A stretch of 33,266 nt of DNA from Nitrospira sp. (GTDB lineage Bacteria > Nitrospirota > Nitrospiria > Nitrospirales > Nitrospiraceae). Within the stretch, counting starts at the first letter, position 1. Every line of letters starts with the position of its first letter. This document shows, piece by piece, positions 24,240-31,661 of this stretch. Under the pieces are notes generated by a model, which was not told the DNA's origin, ran no database searches, and saw only the letters and a program-made list of their open reading frames with translations. Location of the stretch: contig JAHFEW010000048.1 in the NCBI GenBank assembly GCA_023248215.1, positions 1-33,266 on the forward strand. The letters run 5' to 3'. The position numbers and the translations under genes are program-made.

Positions 24240-24548
24240 ATGGCGGACCAACATGGGAGCTGTTCGGGAATGGGCCTGTCGATTGCGTTTTTGAGTGGGG
24301 CCATACTCGGGGCGGTGGCGGCCATCCTGTACGCGCCCACCTCCGGGGAAGAAACCCGTCGGGCCATCAAGGGCTATGCGCGCCGGACAGAGGAAGAGGT
24401 CATGGAGAAGGCGAAAGAGGTTCGCAAAGACATCTCCCACTCCGTCGATGAGGCCAAGCGTTTCCTGAAGGAGACTGAGGCGACCATTGCGGCCGCACTG
24501 GCGGCCGGGAAGGAAGCGTTCAAGAAAGAAAAGACGGACAGGGCGTGA
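24240..24548 (+). CDS. YtxH-domain protein
   Basis: 102-residue protein with a glycine-rich N-terminal hydrophobic segment (LSIAFLSGAILGAVAAILYAP) followed by the SGEETRR motif that defines YtxH (gas-vesicle/stress GvpP-like) proteins. A charged amphipathic helix then runs to the end. YtxH proteins are small stress-associated membrane or peripheral proteins without known biochemical activity. The ribosome site is AAGGAG. It is the first gene after the sigma-54 promoter and is followed by a DksA/TraR gene after 16 bp. Confidence 0.82.
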   Translation: MADQHGSCSGMGLSIAFLSGAILGAVAAILYAPTSGEETRRAIKGYARRTEEEVMEKAKEVRKDISHSVDEAKRFLKETEATIAAALAAGKEAFKKEKTDRA

Positions 24549-24564
24549 AGAGGGAGGGTTAGGC

Positions 24565-24921
24565 ATGTTGCCGCTGGCTAAGTTCCACGAAAAACTCCTT
24601 GCGGCCCGCCGAGATATGTTTCGACAGGCAGCCCAGACGGAGGACGAGCTCCTCTGGTTGGAAGCGGATGTTGAGAGTGAGGTCGAGGAGAGGGGCCAAG
24701 AAGAGCGGATGAAACAGATTCTCGATCGCTTGGACGCGCACTTGAAGTTGCAGATCGAGGCTGTCGACAAAGCGCTCGCAAAGATTGAAACCGGGCGGTA
24801 CGGACGTTGCGAGGGCTGTGGAGAGGAGATATCGGCCTCTCGTTTAGAGGCGTTGCCAAGCGCCGCATGGTGTCTCCCTTGCGCTCAGGCTAGAGAAGCG
24901 CACGAGGCCATAAGGAAATAG
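24565..24921 (+). CDS. DksA/TraR-family zinc-finger protein
   Basis: 118-residue protein with an N-terminal coiled coil and a C-terminal C4 zinc finger: CEGCG at about 84-88 and CLPC about 21 residues later, with the ISASRLEALP segment between, typical of the DksA/TraR family. DksA-type proteins bind the RNA polymerase secondary channel and adjust stress transcription, often with ppGpp. The coiled-coil tip acidic pair of true DksA (DxxDxA) is not evident, so regulatory activity is uncertain. The ATG at 24565 has the ribosome site GGGAGGG; it ends 4 bp before the next gene. Confidence 0.85.
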   Translation: MLPLAKFHEKLLAARRDMFRQAAQTEDELLWLEADVESEVEERGQEERMKQILDRLDAHLKLQIEAVDKALAKIETGRYGRCEGCGEEISASRLEALPSAAWCLPCAQAREAHEAIRK

Positions 24922-24925
24922 TGCG

Positions 24926-25843
24926 ATGCAAGCCGTGCGGTTTCATGGCCGCGGTGGACAGGGCGTGAAGACCGCCAGCCGGATTCTGGGGGCGGCTGCG
25001 TTCCTCGAAGGATTCAGGGCCCAGGACTCGCCCATCTATGGGGCCGAGCGGCGTGGCGCGCCTGTGTCCGCATTCACACGAATCGCCAAGGAGCCAATAC
25101 GCGAACGGGGCCTGATCGCCCATCCCAATCTTGTCGTCGTTGCCGACGCCTCGCTCATACAGGATCCCGCAGCTCGTGTGTTGGACGGGATCGATGACTG
25201 TACGGTCCTGTTCGTCAATTCACCGCTCAATCCCGATCAACTGCGTGCCCAGACCTCCCTTCCAGGCCGGCTGACGACGCTGGACTTAACGGGTATCGCC
25301 TTGCAACAGTTCGGCAAACGAGGAGCGATCAGCGCCCTCCTCGGCGCCGTCGCTGGTCGATTGGTTGGACTGCGGCAGGAGTCAATCCGAGAGGCCATCG
25401 CACGGGAGTTGGGGGATCTCGGGCTTGCTGCTTCGGCAATCGAGCGGAATCAGAAGGTGGCCCTGCAGTGTTACGACGCAGTTCCAGTGATGACTATCGA
25501 GAAAGGTGCCGGCCCGGCGCTGGTCGCGGCCCACCTTCACGTGCCGACGTATGAACCACCAACCAGAGGAAGCGCCAGGATCAGCGCCTCAGCGAATTCG
25601 GTCCTGCGTGAAACCGGCGGCTGGCGGACTTTCCGGCCGGTGCTGGTCCCCGACAAGTGCAACGGCTGCTGGTTGTGTTTCGCCTTTTGTCCCGACGGCG
25701 TGATCTCGATGACGAAAGACGACAAGCCCGTGATTGATTACGACCATTGCAAGGGATGCCAGATCTGCGTCCATGAATGCCCGACCGAAGCATTAGTGGC
25801 CGAGCGGGAGAAGGAAGGAGGGGTGGCATGGCGGGCGAAATGA
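24926..25843 (+). CDS. 2-oxoacid:ferredoxin oxidoreductase, fused gamma-delta subunit
   Basis: 305-residue cytoplasmic subunit. Residues 1-190 form the gamma domain (GRGGQGVKTASRILGAAAF; SPIYGAERRGAPVSAFTRI). Residues from about 245 form a ferredoxin-like delta domain with two 4Fe-4S motifs, CNGCWLCFAFCP and CKGCQICVHECP. With the alpha and beta genes downstream it forms a three-gene enzyme that interconverts a 2-oxoacid plus CoA with an acyl-CoA, CO2 and reduced ferredoxin. Such enzymes serve pyruvate synthesis or the reductive TCA cycle in Nitrospirota. Substrate is not fixed by sequence. It overlaps the alpha gene by 16 bp. Confidence 0.9.
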   Translation: MQAVRFHGRGGQGVKTASRILGAAAFLEGFRAQDSPIYGAERRGAPVSAFTRIAKEPIRERGLIAHPNLVVVADASLIQDPAARVLDGIDDCTVLFVNSPLNPDQLRAQTSLPGRLTTLDLTGIALQQFGKRGAISALLGAVAGRLVGLRQESIREAIARELGDLGLAASAIERNQKVALQCYDAVPVMTIEKGAGPALVAAHLHVPTYEPPTRGSARISASANSVLRETGGWRTFRPVLVPDKCNGCWLCFAFCPDGVISMTKDDKPVIDYDHCKGCQICVHECPTEALVAEREKEGGVAWRAK

Positions 25844-27057
25844 TGACCGGCAATCTCGCGGCTGCCTGGGGTGCTCGGTTGGCCGACGTGGATTACATCC
25901 CGGCGTTTCCCATCACGCCGCAGACGGAAATCGTGGAGGCGCTGGCCAAGTGGTGCGAGAGCGGCGCGATGGCGGCGCGGTTTGTGACCATGGATTCCGA
26001 GCATTCCATGATGACGGCAGCCGGGGCTGCTGAAGTCACGGGAGCCAGAGTCTTCACCGCGACATCCAGTCAGGGGTTGCTCTATGCCTTCGAAGTCCTC
26101 TATTCGGTGTCCGGCTGGCGCGCGCCGCTGGTGTTGGTCAATGTCTCGCGGGCGCTGGCTGCGCCCATTACGCTGGAGCCGGATCACAACGACGTGCTGG
26201 CCGCGCGGGACTCCGGATTTCTCCAGATCCACGCCGAGACCTGCCAGGAAGTGCTGGATTCGATCCTCATGGCCTATCGGATCGCGGAGGATGAGCGGGT
26301 CATGTTGCCGGCCATCGTGAATCTGGACGGCTTCTACCTTTCGTTCACCCGCGAGCCCGTGATCATGCCGGATCCGGAGCGGGTCAAGCTCTTCCTGCCG
26401 CCGTTCCATCCCGCCCACCTGGGCTTCACAGCGTCCGCGCCGCATGCGCTCGGTGTGGCGGTGCTGGGCGGGGTTCCCTATACTTATTTCCGCCATCAAA
26501 TGCATCTGGCCGCGATGAACGCCTTGGAAGTGCATCGGGAGGCGGCGGCTGCGTTCGAGCGCTTGTTCGGACGCCGGTACGATGTGATCGAGGGCTATCG
26601 ACTCGATGACGCTGAAGATGTGCTCGTCATGACCAATGCCTTTGCGAGCAAAGGCAAGGCCGCGGTCGATGCGGCCAGGGCACAGGGCCGACGAGTGGGA
26701 TTGCTGCGGCTGCGCGTGATCCGTCCCTGGCCGGCGGACGCCATCCGCCAGGCGCTGCAAGGCCGCCGGGCCGTGGCAATCCTGGATCAGAATCTGGCTC
26801 CGGGGCAGGGCGGCATTCTCTTTCAGGAAATTGCAGCCTGTCTCTATCACGAAGCGTTGCGGCCGCGGGCGCTTTGTTCCTTCATCGGAGGCCTGGGAGG
26901 AAAGAATCTTTCAGAAGGGGAGTTTCGGGCGATCTTCGAACAGACGGCACAAGCCGGAGTTCAAGGAAAGGGGATCGGGCCGGTCTTGCTCTACACAGAA
27001 GCCGAGCACCGCGAGATGGTGCAGCTCCAAGTCTTGGCAGGTGCTCTCAAGAGCTGA
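25828..27057 (+). CDS. porA: 2-oxoacid:ferredoxin oxidoreductase alpha subunit (PorA-like)
   Basis: 409-residue subunit with the pyrimidine-binding domain motif YIPAFPITPQTEIVE and the segment DSEHSMMTAAGAAEVTGARVFTATSSQGL, both hallmarks of pyruvate-type alpha chains. The C-terminal part (GLLRLRVIRPWPADAI) is the transketolase C-terminal-like domain. Start ATG 25828 has the ribosome site AAGGAAGGAGGGG inside the end of the gamma-delta gene. Pyruvate is the best guess for substrate because of the PorA-like length and motifs; other 2-oxoacids remain possible. Confidence 0.9.
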   Translation: MAGEMMTGNLAAAWGARLADVDYIPAFPITPQTEIVEALAKWCESGAMAARFVTMDSEHSMMTAAGAAEVTGARVFTATSSQGLLYAFEVLYSVSGWRAPLVLVNVSRALAAPITLEPDHNDVLAARDSGFLQIHAETCQEVLDSILMAYRIAEDERVMLPAIVNLDGFYLSFTREPVIMPDPERVKLFLPPFHPAHLGFTASAPHALGVAVLGGVPYTYFRHQMHLAAMNALEVHREAAAAFERLFGRRYDVIEGYRLDDAEDVLVMTNAFASKGKAAVDAARAQGRRVGLLRLRVIRPWPADAIRQALQGRRAVAILDQNLAPGQGGILFQEIAACLYHEALRPRALCSFIGGLGGKNLSEGEFRAIFEQTAQAGVQGKGIGPVLLYTEAEHREMVQLQVLAGALKS

Positions 27058-27143
27058 TGGCTGATAGGGAATGGCCGAGGAGAAGAGCATATGGCCGGTA
27101 GCGGAGTTTGGGACCATCAGCTACACGCCATGCGCTATAGGCT
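27052..27143. repeat. Heptamer-built inverted repeat element (site 7)
   Basis: Left arm AGCTGAT GGCTGAT AGGGAAT GGC (27052-27075), which includes the stop codon of the alpha gene. The right arm (27113-27143) read on the opposite strand is AGCCTAT AGCGCAT GGCGTGT AGCTGAT GGT. All units are 7 bp. It separates the alpha and beta subunit genes. Confidence 0.65.
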
Positions 27144-27158
27144 CTCTTAGGAGTTCAC

Positions 27159-28100
27159 ATGCCCTGGCAACGCGAGACATTCAAGAAGATCAAACAGATC
27201 CCCCGTGAAGAGCACGTGCTACCTGGAACAACTCTCTGTGCCGGCTGTGGAGGCCTGGAGGCGCTGCGGCTGGCCGCCAAGGTGTTGGGCGACGATGTCG
27301 TCTACGTGAATGCCGCCGGTTGCTTCACCATGCTGGCGACCTATCCCTTCACGCCATTTAAGGGCTCATGGCTCTATACCACGATGGGATCGGCGCCGGC
27401 CGGCGCGCAGGGCGTGCGCGACGCCTTGGATGTCTTGATCGCCAAAGGGCGATTGCCGAAAAACGAGAATCTGAAAGTCGTAGTGTTGGGAGGGGACGGC
27501 TCGACCTACGACATGGCCCTCTCATCGACCTCGGGCGCCATCTGTCGCGGGCTCGATTTTTATTATTTCTGTTACGACAATGAAGGCTACGGCAACACCG
27601 GCATGCAGCTTTCTTCGGCGACACCCTATGGCGCGCGGACGACGACCTCGCCCTGCAGCCTGCAGCACCCGACCGGCACCATGCAGGAAAAGAAAGACAT
27701 CTTTGAGATCTGGCGCGCGCACAAACCGCCCTACATCGCGACCGTCTCGCCGCGCTACCCGCTGGACTTGGAGGAAAAATTCGCGCGGGCAGCTACCTTC
27801 GCGGGACCTAAGTTGTTCCTCGCGCTGTCCGCCTGCCCCACCGGTTGGCTCTACGATCCGAGCGAAACACCGGAGGTCGCCAAGTTGGCGGTCGAGACCG
27901 GTCTCTGGCCCTTGAAAGTGGCTATCAATGGGGGGGTTACCCATACGTACATCCCCAAGCGAAAGCCGGTTGAAGAGTACCTCAAGTTGCAGGGACGCTT
28001 CCGGCACCTGTTCGAACCGACGAAGCAAGAAGCAGCCATTCACCACATTCAGGAACGGGTGGACGCCTATTGGGAACAGGCCACAGCGGAGAAATCATGA
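27159..28100 (+). CDS. porB: 2-oxoacid:ferredoxin oxidoreductase beta subunit (PorB-like)
   Basis: 313-residue thiamine-diphosphate-binding subunit. The N-terminal TTLCAGCGG and a later cysteine may ligate the proximal 4Fe-4S cluster. The TPP/Mg motif is GGDGSTYDMALSS followed by YDNEGYGNTGMQ. The SPCSLQHPTGT and PKLFLALSACPTGW segments match PorB. The ribosome site is TAGGAG. It overlaps the following cytochrome lipoprotein gene by ATGA, tying the enzyme to the cytochrome genes downstream. Confidence 0.92.
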   Translation: MPWQRETFKKIKQIPREEHVLPGTTLCAGCGGLEALRLAAKVLGDDVVYVNAAGCFTMLATYPFTPFKGSWLYTTMGSAPAGAQGVRDALDVLIAKGRLPKNENLKVVVLGGDGSTYDMALSSTSGAICRGLDFYYFCYDNEGYGNTGMQLSSATPYGARTTTSPCSLQHPTGTMQEKKDIFEIWRAHKPPYIATVSPRYPLDLEEKFARAATFAGPKLFLALSACPTGWLYDPSETPEVAKLAVETGLWPLKVAINGGVTHTYIPKRKPVEEYLKLQGRFRHLFEPTKQEAAIHHIQERVDAYWEQATAEKS

Positions 28101-28588
28101 CGCGACACAGCCGCTTTGGGAATGCGATCCTCAGCGTGATGATTCTGGCAGCGGTTGTCACGGCCGGTTGCATGGACCGTGGAGCCACAACGCGAAAGGA
28201 CGAGGTGCCAGCCGTGTATCTGCCGGATGTGCGAACGCCGATCTCGCTGGGAACCGATGCCCAGCAGGAGCATCGCGCGGTCATGCTGCAGCATCTGGAA
28301 ACGATCCAGGTGATTGTGAACGCCCTGGTCGATGAGGATTACGAGCTTGCGCGGGGGCTTACGGAAGCGCACCTCGGGTTCTTCATGCATCGGCAGGCCA
28401 TGGCGCGGCAGCAACCGGAGAAATTTCCACCGGCCTACCATGATCTGGCGATGGCTCATCACGAAGCTGCCGAACGATTGGCCGATGCCATGCCGTCGCA
28501 TGACCTGAAAAAGATTCTCCCCCATTTCAACAATGTGCTGAAGGCCTGCGTTGCCTGTCATTTGGAATACAAACTTAAAAGTTCATAA
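28097..28588 (+). CDS. Lipoprotein c'-like cytochrome
   Basis: 163-residue exported protein. A lipobox (AAVVTAGC, lipidated cysteine at about residue 25) follows a hydrophobic helix. The body is helical and the only heme motif, CVACH, is seven residues from the C-terminus, as in class II cytochromes c'. Sites for axial ligands other than the motif histidine cannot be assigned. ATG 28097 overlaps the porB stop. It may serve as a periplasmic electron carrier or NO/O2-binding protein; the adjacent hemerythrin gene makes a ligand-binding role worth considering. Confidence 0.78.
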   Translation: MTRHSRFGNAILSVMILAAVVTAGCMDRGATTRKDEVPAVYLPDVRTPISLGTDAQQEHRAVMLQHLETIQVIVNALVDEDYELARGLTEAHLGFFMHRQAMARQQPEKFPPAYHDLAMAHHEAAERLADAMPSHDLKKILPHFNNVLKACVACHLEYKLKSS

Positions 28589-28602
28589 CCAAGGAGAGCG
28601 GC

Positions 28603-29085
28603 ATGTCTGACGCGAAGATCAGTGTCACGTTTGAACAGGACCACGACCGGCTCGACGCCCTGTTCACATCATTCCAAGAGCAGAAGAGAAAGGACTTCGC
28701 CAAGGCCAAGGAGGCGTTCGTCGCTTTCAAGTTCGGGCTGCAGCGCCACATCGTGTGGGAGGAAGATATTCTCTTCCCCAAGTGGGAGGAGAATGCCGGC
28801 ATGGCGGAAGGCGGCCCGACGCAGGTCATGCGGACGGAGCATCGACTGATCGGCGACTGCCTGGAAGCCATTCATCAGAAGGTCCAGGAGCAGAATCCGG
28901 ACAGCGACAAGGATGAACAGAGGCTGTTGGACCTGTTGAAGTCGCATAACATGAAAGAAGAACGGATTCTCTATCCCTCGATCGATCAGGTGATCAGCGA
29001 TGAGGAGCGCGCATCGATCTATCAAGCCATGGAGGCAATCCCGGAAGAGCGATATCGCGGCTGCTGTGGGAGTGAGCACCCATGA
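28603..29085 (+). CDS. Hemerythrin-domain protein
   Basis: 160-residue cytoplasmic protein with a hemerythrin HHE fold. Probable di-iron ligands are seen in DHDRLD, the segment RHIVWEEDILFP, TEHRLIG and HNMKEERILYP, in the order expected. Hemerythrins bind O2 or store iron, and many bacterial ones sense oxygen or protect from NO and peroxide. The C-terminus ends in GCCGSEHP with a vicinal cysteine pair. The ribosome site is AAGGAGAG. It overlaps the next cytochrome gene by ATGA. Confidence 0.88.
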   Translation: MSDAKISVTFEQDHDRLDALFTSFQEQKRKDFAKAKEAFVAFKFGLQRHIVWEEDILFPKWEENAGMAEGGPTQVMRTEHRLIGDCLEAIHQKVQEQNPDSDKDEQRLLDLLKSHNMKEERILYPSIDQVISDEERASIYQAMEAIPEERYRGCCGSEHP

Positions 29086-29468
29086 ACTGGCGGGGAGCGG
29101 TCGTTCTGCTCTGGACGTTGTGCGTCCTGTCGGCAGCAGCAGGGGCGGGAAGGCTGCACGCCGGTCCGGATCATGACGCGGCTTCTTCGATTGCAGCTAG
29201 TCCGCTGCTCGGACTGACCGTCGCCGATACCGGCGGCATGACCGTCAATCCTCACAGCGACTTGATCTATCGGGCCACAGGCGCTACGTCTTGTCTGGAC
29301 TGTCACCGTGCAGACAAAGCGGGGCGAATGAACGTGCAAATCTTGGACAATGCGTTGGTCCAGGAACTCAAGGCCAAGGCCAAAGGCATCCATGGACCGG
29401 GCCGGTTCGCGGACTGTCTGCGTTGTCACGCCGGCGGCAACAAGGGCGTGGAGAAGTACCGGAAGTGA
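29082..29468 (+). CDS. Diheme c-type cytochrome
   Basis: 128-residue exported protein. The signal peptide is about residues 1-27 (VVLLWTLCVLSAAAGAG). Two heme motifs, CLDCH and CLRCH, are separated by about 43 residues. The stretch from VNPHSDLIYRATG to CLRCHAGG is clearly homologous to the last two heme modules of the pentaheme protein at 30360. ATG 29082 overlaps the hemerythrin stop. Probably an electron carrier in the same periplasmic chain. Confidence 0.82.
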   Translation: MNWRGAVVLLWTLCVLSAAAGAGRLHAGPDHDAASSIAASPLLGLTVADTGGMTVNPHSDLIYRATGATSCLDCHRADKAGRMNVQILDNALVQELKAKAKGIHGPGRFADCLRCHAGGNKGVEKYRK

Positions 29469-29473
29469 AAAAG

Positions 29474-29545
29474 AGCGTAGAGCCGATGGCTGATTCTTTC
29501 GATTCCGTCTCTTGGCTATAAGCCATAAGCCATATGCTATCAGCT
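29474..29545. repeat. Heptamer-built inverted repeat element (site 8)
   Basis: Left arm AGCGTAG AGCCGAT GGCTGAT (29474-29494). The right arm (29514-29545) read on the opposite strand is AGCTGAT AGCATAT GGCTTAT GGCTTAT AGCC. The units belong to the same AGCTGAT/GGCTGAT set as site 7. Located between the diheme cytochrome and the membrane b-type gene. Confidence 0.65.
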
Positions 29546-29564
29546 CTCCTCTTCTGAGAGACGA

Positions 29565-30161
29565 GTGTTTAGGATGACAGCTGTGCAGCGTCGCGTCCTG
29601 GTGATCAGTGCGGTTGCAGTCTCGGCGGTTGCGGGAGCGCTGGTCTTTGAAGCCGTGCTTAGTATCGGCGAGGCTTCTCCATTCGGTCATACGCGCTATG
29701 GCCATGCCGTCGGCTGGTTGGGTCTGGCCGTTACCCTGCTGGTGTTCGTATACCCTATCCGCAAGCGATACAGCCCCGCTCGTCGTTGGCCGCGCGGCTG
29801 GTTTCGCGTGCACATGGTCGCGGGTATTCTGGGGCCACTGCTTATTTTTCTCCACTCCGGCGCCCATTACCACGCACTGGTTCCAGTGCTGGCGATGGTG
29901 TCCATGGTCATCGTGGTGCTGAGTGGAAGTGTCGGCCAAGCGGTGCATGCCGTTGCCTTGAGGACGCTCAACGATCAACGTCACCGCTTCCAACAGGAAG
30001 GGCTTTCCGATAGCGACATCGAGATCAGGCTGCACAGGATGGCATCGCAGGAGGAAGCCTTCCGTATCTGGCAGGCGATCCATGCCCCGATGACCCTGAT
30101 GTTTCTGGCGCTGACCGTCCTGCACGTCGCGGGGGCGCTGTTCTTCGCGGGGTTTTTGTAG
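29565..30161 (+). CDS. Membrane protein with b-heme-like histidines
   Basis: 198-residue integral membrane protein with about five hydrophobic helices. Histidines are spaced through them (RYGHAVGW; RVHMVAGILGPLLIFLHSGAHYHAL; QAVHAVAL; AIHAPMTLMFLALTVLHVAGAL) as in small di-heme cytochrome b anchors. It would link the quinone pool or cytosolic donors to the periplasmic cytochromes encoded on either side. GTG 29565 has GAGAG at a usable distance; ATG 29574 is the alternative. Not assigned to a named family. Confidence 0.65.
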   Translation: MFRMTAVQRRVLVISAVAVSAVAGALVFEAVLSIGEASPFGHTRYGHAVGWLGLAVTLLVFVYPIRKRYSPARRWPRGWFRVHMVAGILGPLLIFLHSGAHYHALVPVLAMVSMVIVVLSGSVGQAVHAVALRTLNDQRHRFQQEGLSDSDIEIRLHRMASQEEAFRIWQAIHAPMTLMFLALTVLHVAGALFFAGFL

Positions 30162-30204
30162 GCCTGTATTATTCATGAACATTTCTGCTGCAATCGCGTA
30201 TTCG

Positions 30205-30345
30205 CTGCTGCGACAAGCCTATTGGCGGGTGTGCTCGCCGCTCAGTCCCTCGACGTACTGTTTCAAGTACGCCTCGGGCCCTTACGACTGCGCTCGCCCG
30301 TCTCGCCACGCGACTCCACGATTTCGCGACGAACCGTCATGAATA
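30205..30345. repeat. Dispersed palindromic repeat, copy C
   Basis: CCCTCG followed by the hairpin CGTACT (30254-30259), loop GTTTCA, AGTACG (30266-30271), then GCCTCGGGCC and a GC-rich tail with CGCCCGTCTCGCC. It occupies most of the 198-bp gap before the pentaheme cytochrome gene. The core pattern is shared with copies A and B. Boundaries are estimated. Confidence 0.55.
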
Positions 30346-30359
30346 ACACGGGCTAAGCG

Positions 30360-30917
30360 ATGCGCTATCACCCCTTGCCCAGAACCGCGATGCCGGTGGT
30401 AGCCCTGGCAACCCTTGTGCTGATCATTTGGATCGGCTGGGGATCAGTCCGAAGCCCGGCCGCCCTCTGGGCCCCGGGAGAACTGAGCCGGTATCATGTC
30501 GATATTGCCGGCTGCACCCACTGCCACGAGCCGTTCCGTGGTCCCAGTCAGGCGCGCTGTGTGGCTTGCCATTCCGACCGATCTTTTGAGAGTCGGTCTG
30601 CGCCCGCCGTCATGACATGGCACCGCGAGATGGTCGTGCAACAGACGGCCTGCACCGCCTGCCATACGGAACATCGCGGCGCGCTGGCTCAGATCACCGA
30701 CCGAGCGAAGGTGAACCCGCATGGTGAATTCGTATTCCGGGCGACGGGCACCAATTCCTGCAACACTTGTCATGAATTCGGCGCGAAGGTTGCCGAACAT
30801 CCCAGGCTCAAAGATGAACCGGTTGTGAGGCAGTTGTTCGAGAAAGGTCGAGGCGCCCACCAGACAGGACGAATGGCCGCATGCCTTACGTGCCACGGCG
30901 GGGGAGAGCAACCATGA
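30360..30917 (+). CDS. Pentaheme c-type cytochrome
   Basis: 185-residue protein with an N-terminal hydrophobic anchor (MPVVALATLVLIIWIGWG, no obvious cleavage site) and five heme motifs: CTHCH, CVACH, CTACH, CNTCH and CLTCH. The first three form a compact N-terminal triheme part. The last two match the diheme protein at 29082 (VNPHGEFVFRATG, GRMAACLTCHGGG). It looks like a membrane-tethered multiheme electron relay fused from two modules. Start ATG 30360 has no strong ribosome site. It overlaps the unknown gene downstream by ATGA. Confidence 0.85.
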   Translation: MRYHPLPRTAMPVVALATLVLIIWIGWGSVRSPAALWAPGELSRYHVDIAGCTHCHEPFRGPSQARCVACHSDRSFESRSAPAVMTWHREMVVQQTACTACHTEHRGALAQITDRAKVNPHGEFVFRATGTNSCNTCHEFGAKVAEHPRLKDEPVVRQLFEKGRGAHQTGRMAACLTCHGGGEQP

Positions 30918-31483
30918 CGATCCAATTGAATCTCGAGAAGGCATTTCCGAGCGAACAAGCATTACGGGATATGATCGTGAGTCGACAAGTCTGTTTCGAC
31001 CACGATCCATTCTATGTCAAAACCGGCGCCGGGAACGTCGTCCAGATCGGATTTCAACTGAACCTCTATGCCGCCTTCCAGGACCCGGCCCATCTGCCGG
31101 TCGGAGATGATGCCGAGCATCGCGAGATCCTGGGTGACCTGCAACGGCTCTGTCGGGTCTTCTTTCAATCGTTGGATCTCCTGAAACCCTGCGAGCATCC
31201 GCAGCCTCCTGCACATCGTATCGTCTTTTCGCCCGAGCGGAAGCATCGAGCCGAAGTGTGCCTGCAGGTGCCGATCTTCGATCTCGCGCACTATGCCGAT
31301 ACCTCCGCCCGCCACGTGCAGGAACTTGTGGCTACGGCGGAATGCCTGCTGAAGGCGGTAGGGGCACGGCGCGGCCGATGGGAAGAAGGGGCGACGACCG
31401 AGCAGGCCGGACCGGCCGGTCAATGCGAGGCGCAGGCGGCAGCGGCGCATGGACATTCCTCGCCGACACCGAGCGGTACCTGA
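30914..31483 (+). CDS. Hypothetical protein, last gene of the cytochrome cluster
   Basis: 189-residue protein, family not recognised. It has no signal peptide or membrane helix. It begins MTIQLNLEKAFPSEQALRDM and contains a well-ordered core with VVQIGFQLNLYAAFQDP and RIVFSPERKHRAEVCLQVPIFDL, followed by a low-complexity Ala/Gly/Pro tail from about residue 155. ATGA overlap with the pentaheme gene indicates co-translation. A cytoplasmic accessory or maturation role for the cluster is possible but unproven. Confidence 0.65.
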   Translation: MTIQLNLEKAFPSEQALRDMIVSRQVCFDHDPFYVKTGAGNVVQIGFQLNLYAAFQDPAHLPVGDDAEHREILGDLQRLCRVFFQSLDLLKPCEHPQPPAHRIVFSPERKHRAEVCLQVPIFDLAHYADTSARHVQELVATAECLLKAVGARRGRWEEGATTEQAGPAGQCEAQAAAAHGHSSPTPSGT

Positions 31484-31661
31484 TACGAGGCGACAAAGAT
31501 CTCGCCGCGCATCACGATCAATCCTGAAATCACTGATACGGTGGCATGCTCGTATCTCCTCCGCCTAAGGGTTGCAAAGAACAAATGACCATACTCATCA
31601 ATCTCGGTCGCTTTTATTGACCCTTGGCTTGCGCTATACTTCTTTAGGAGGAGTTCTTGCT

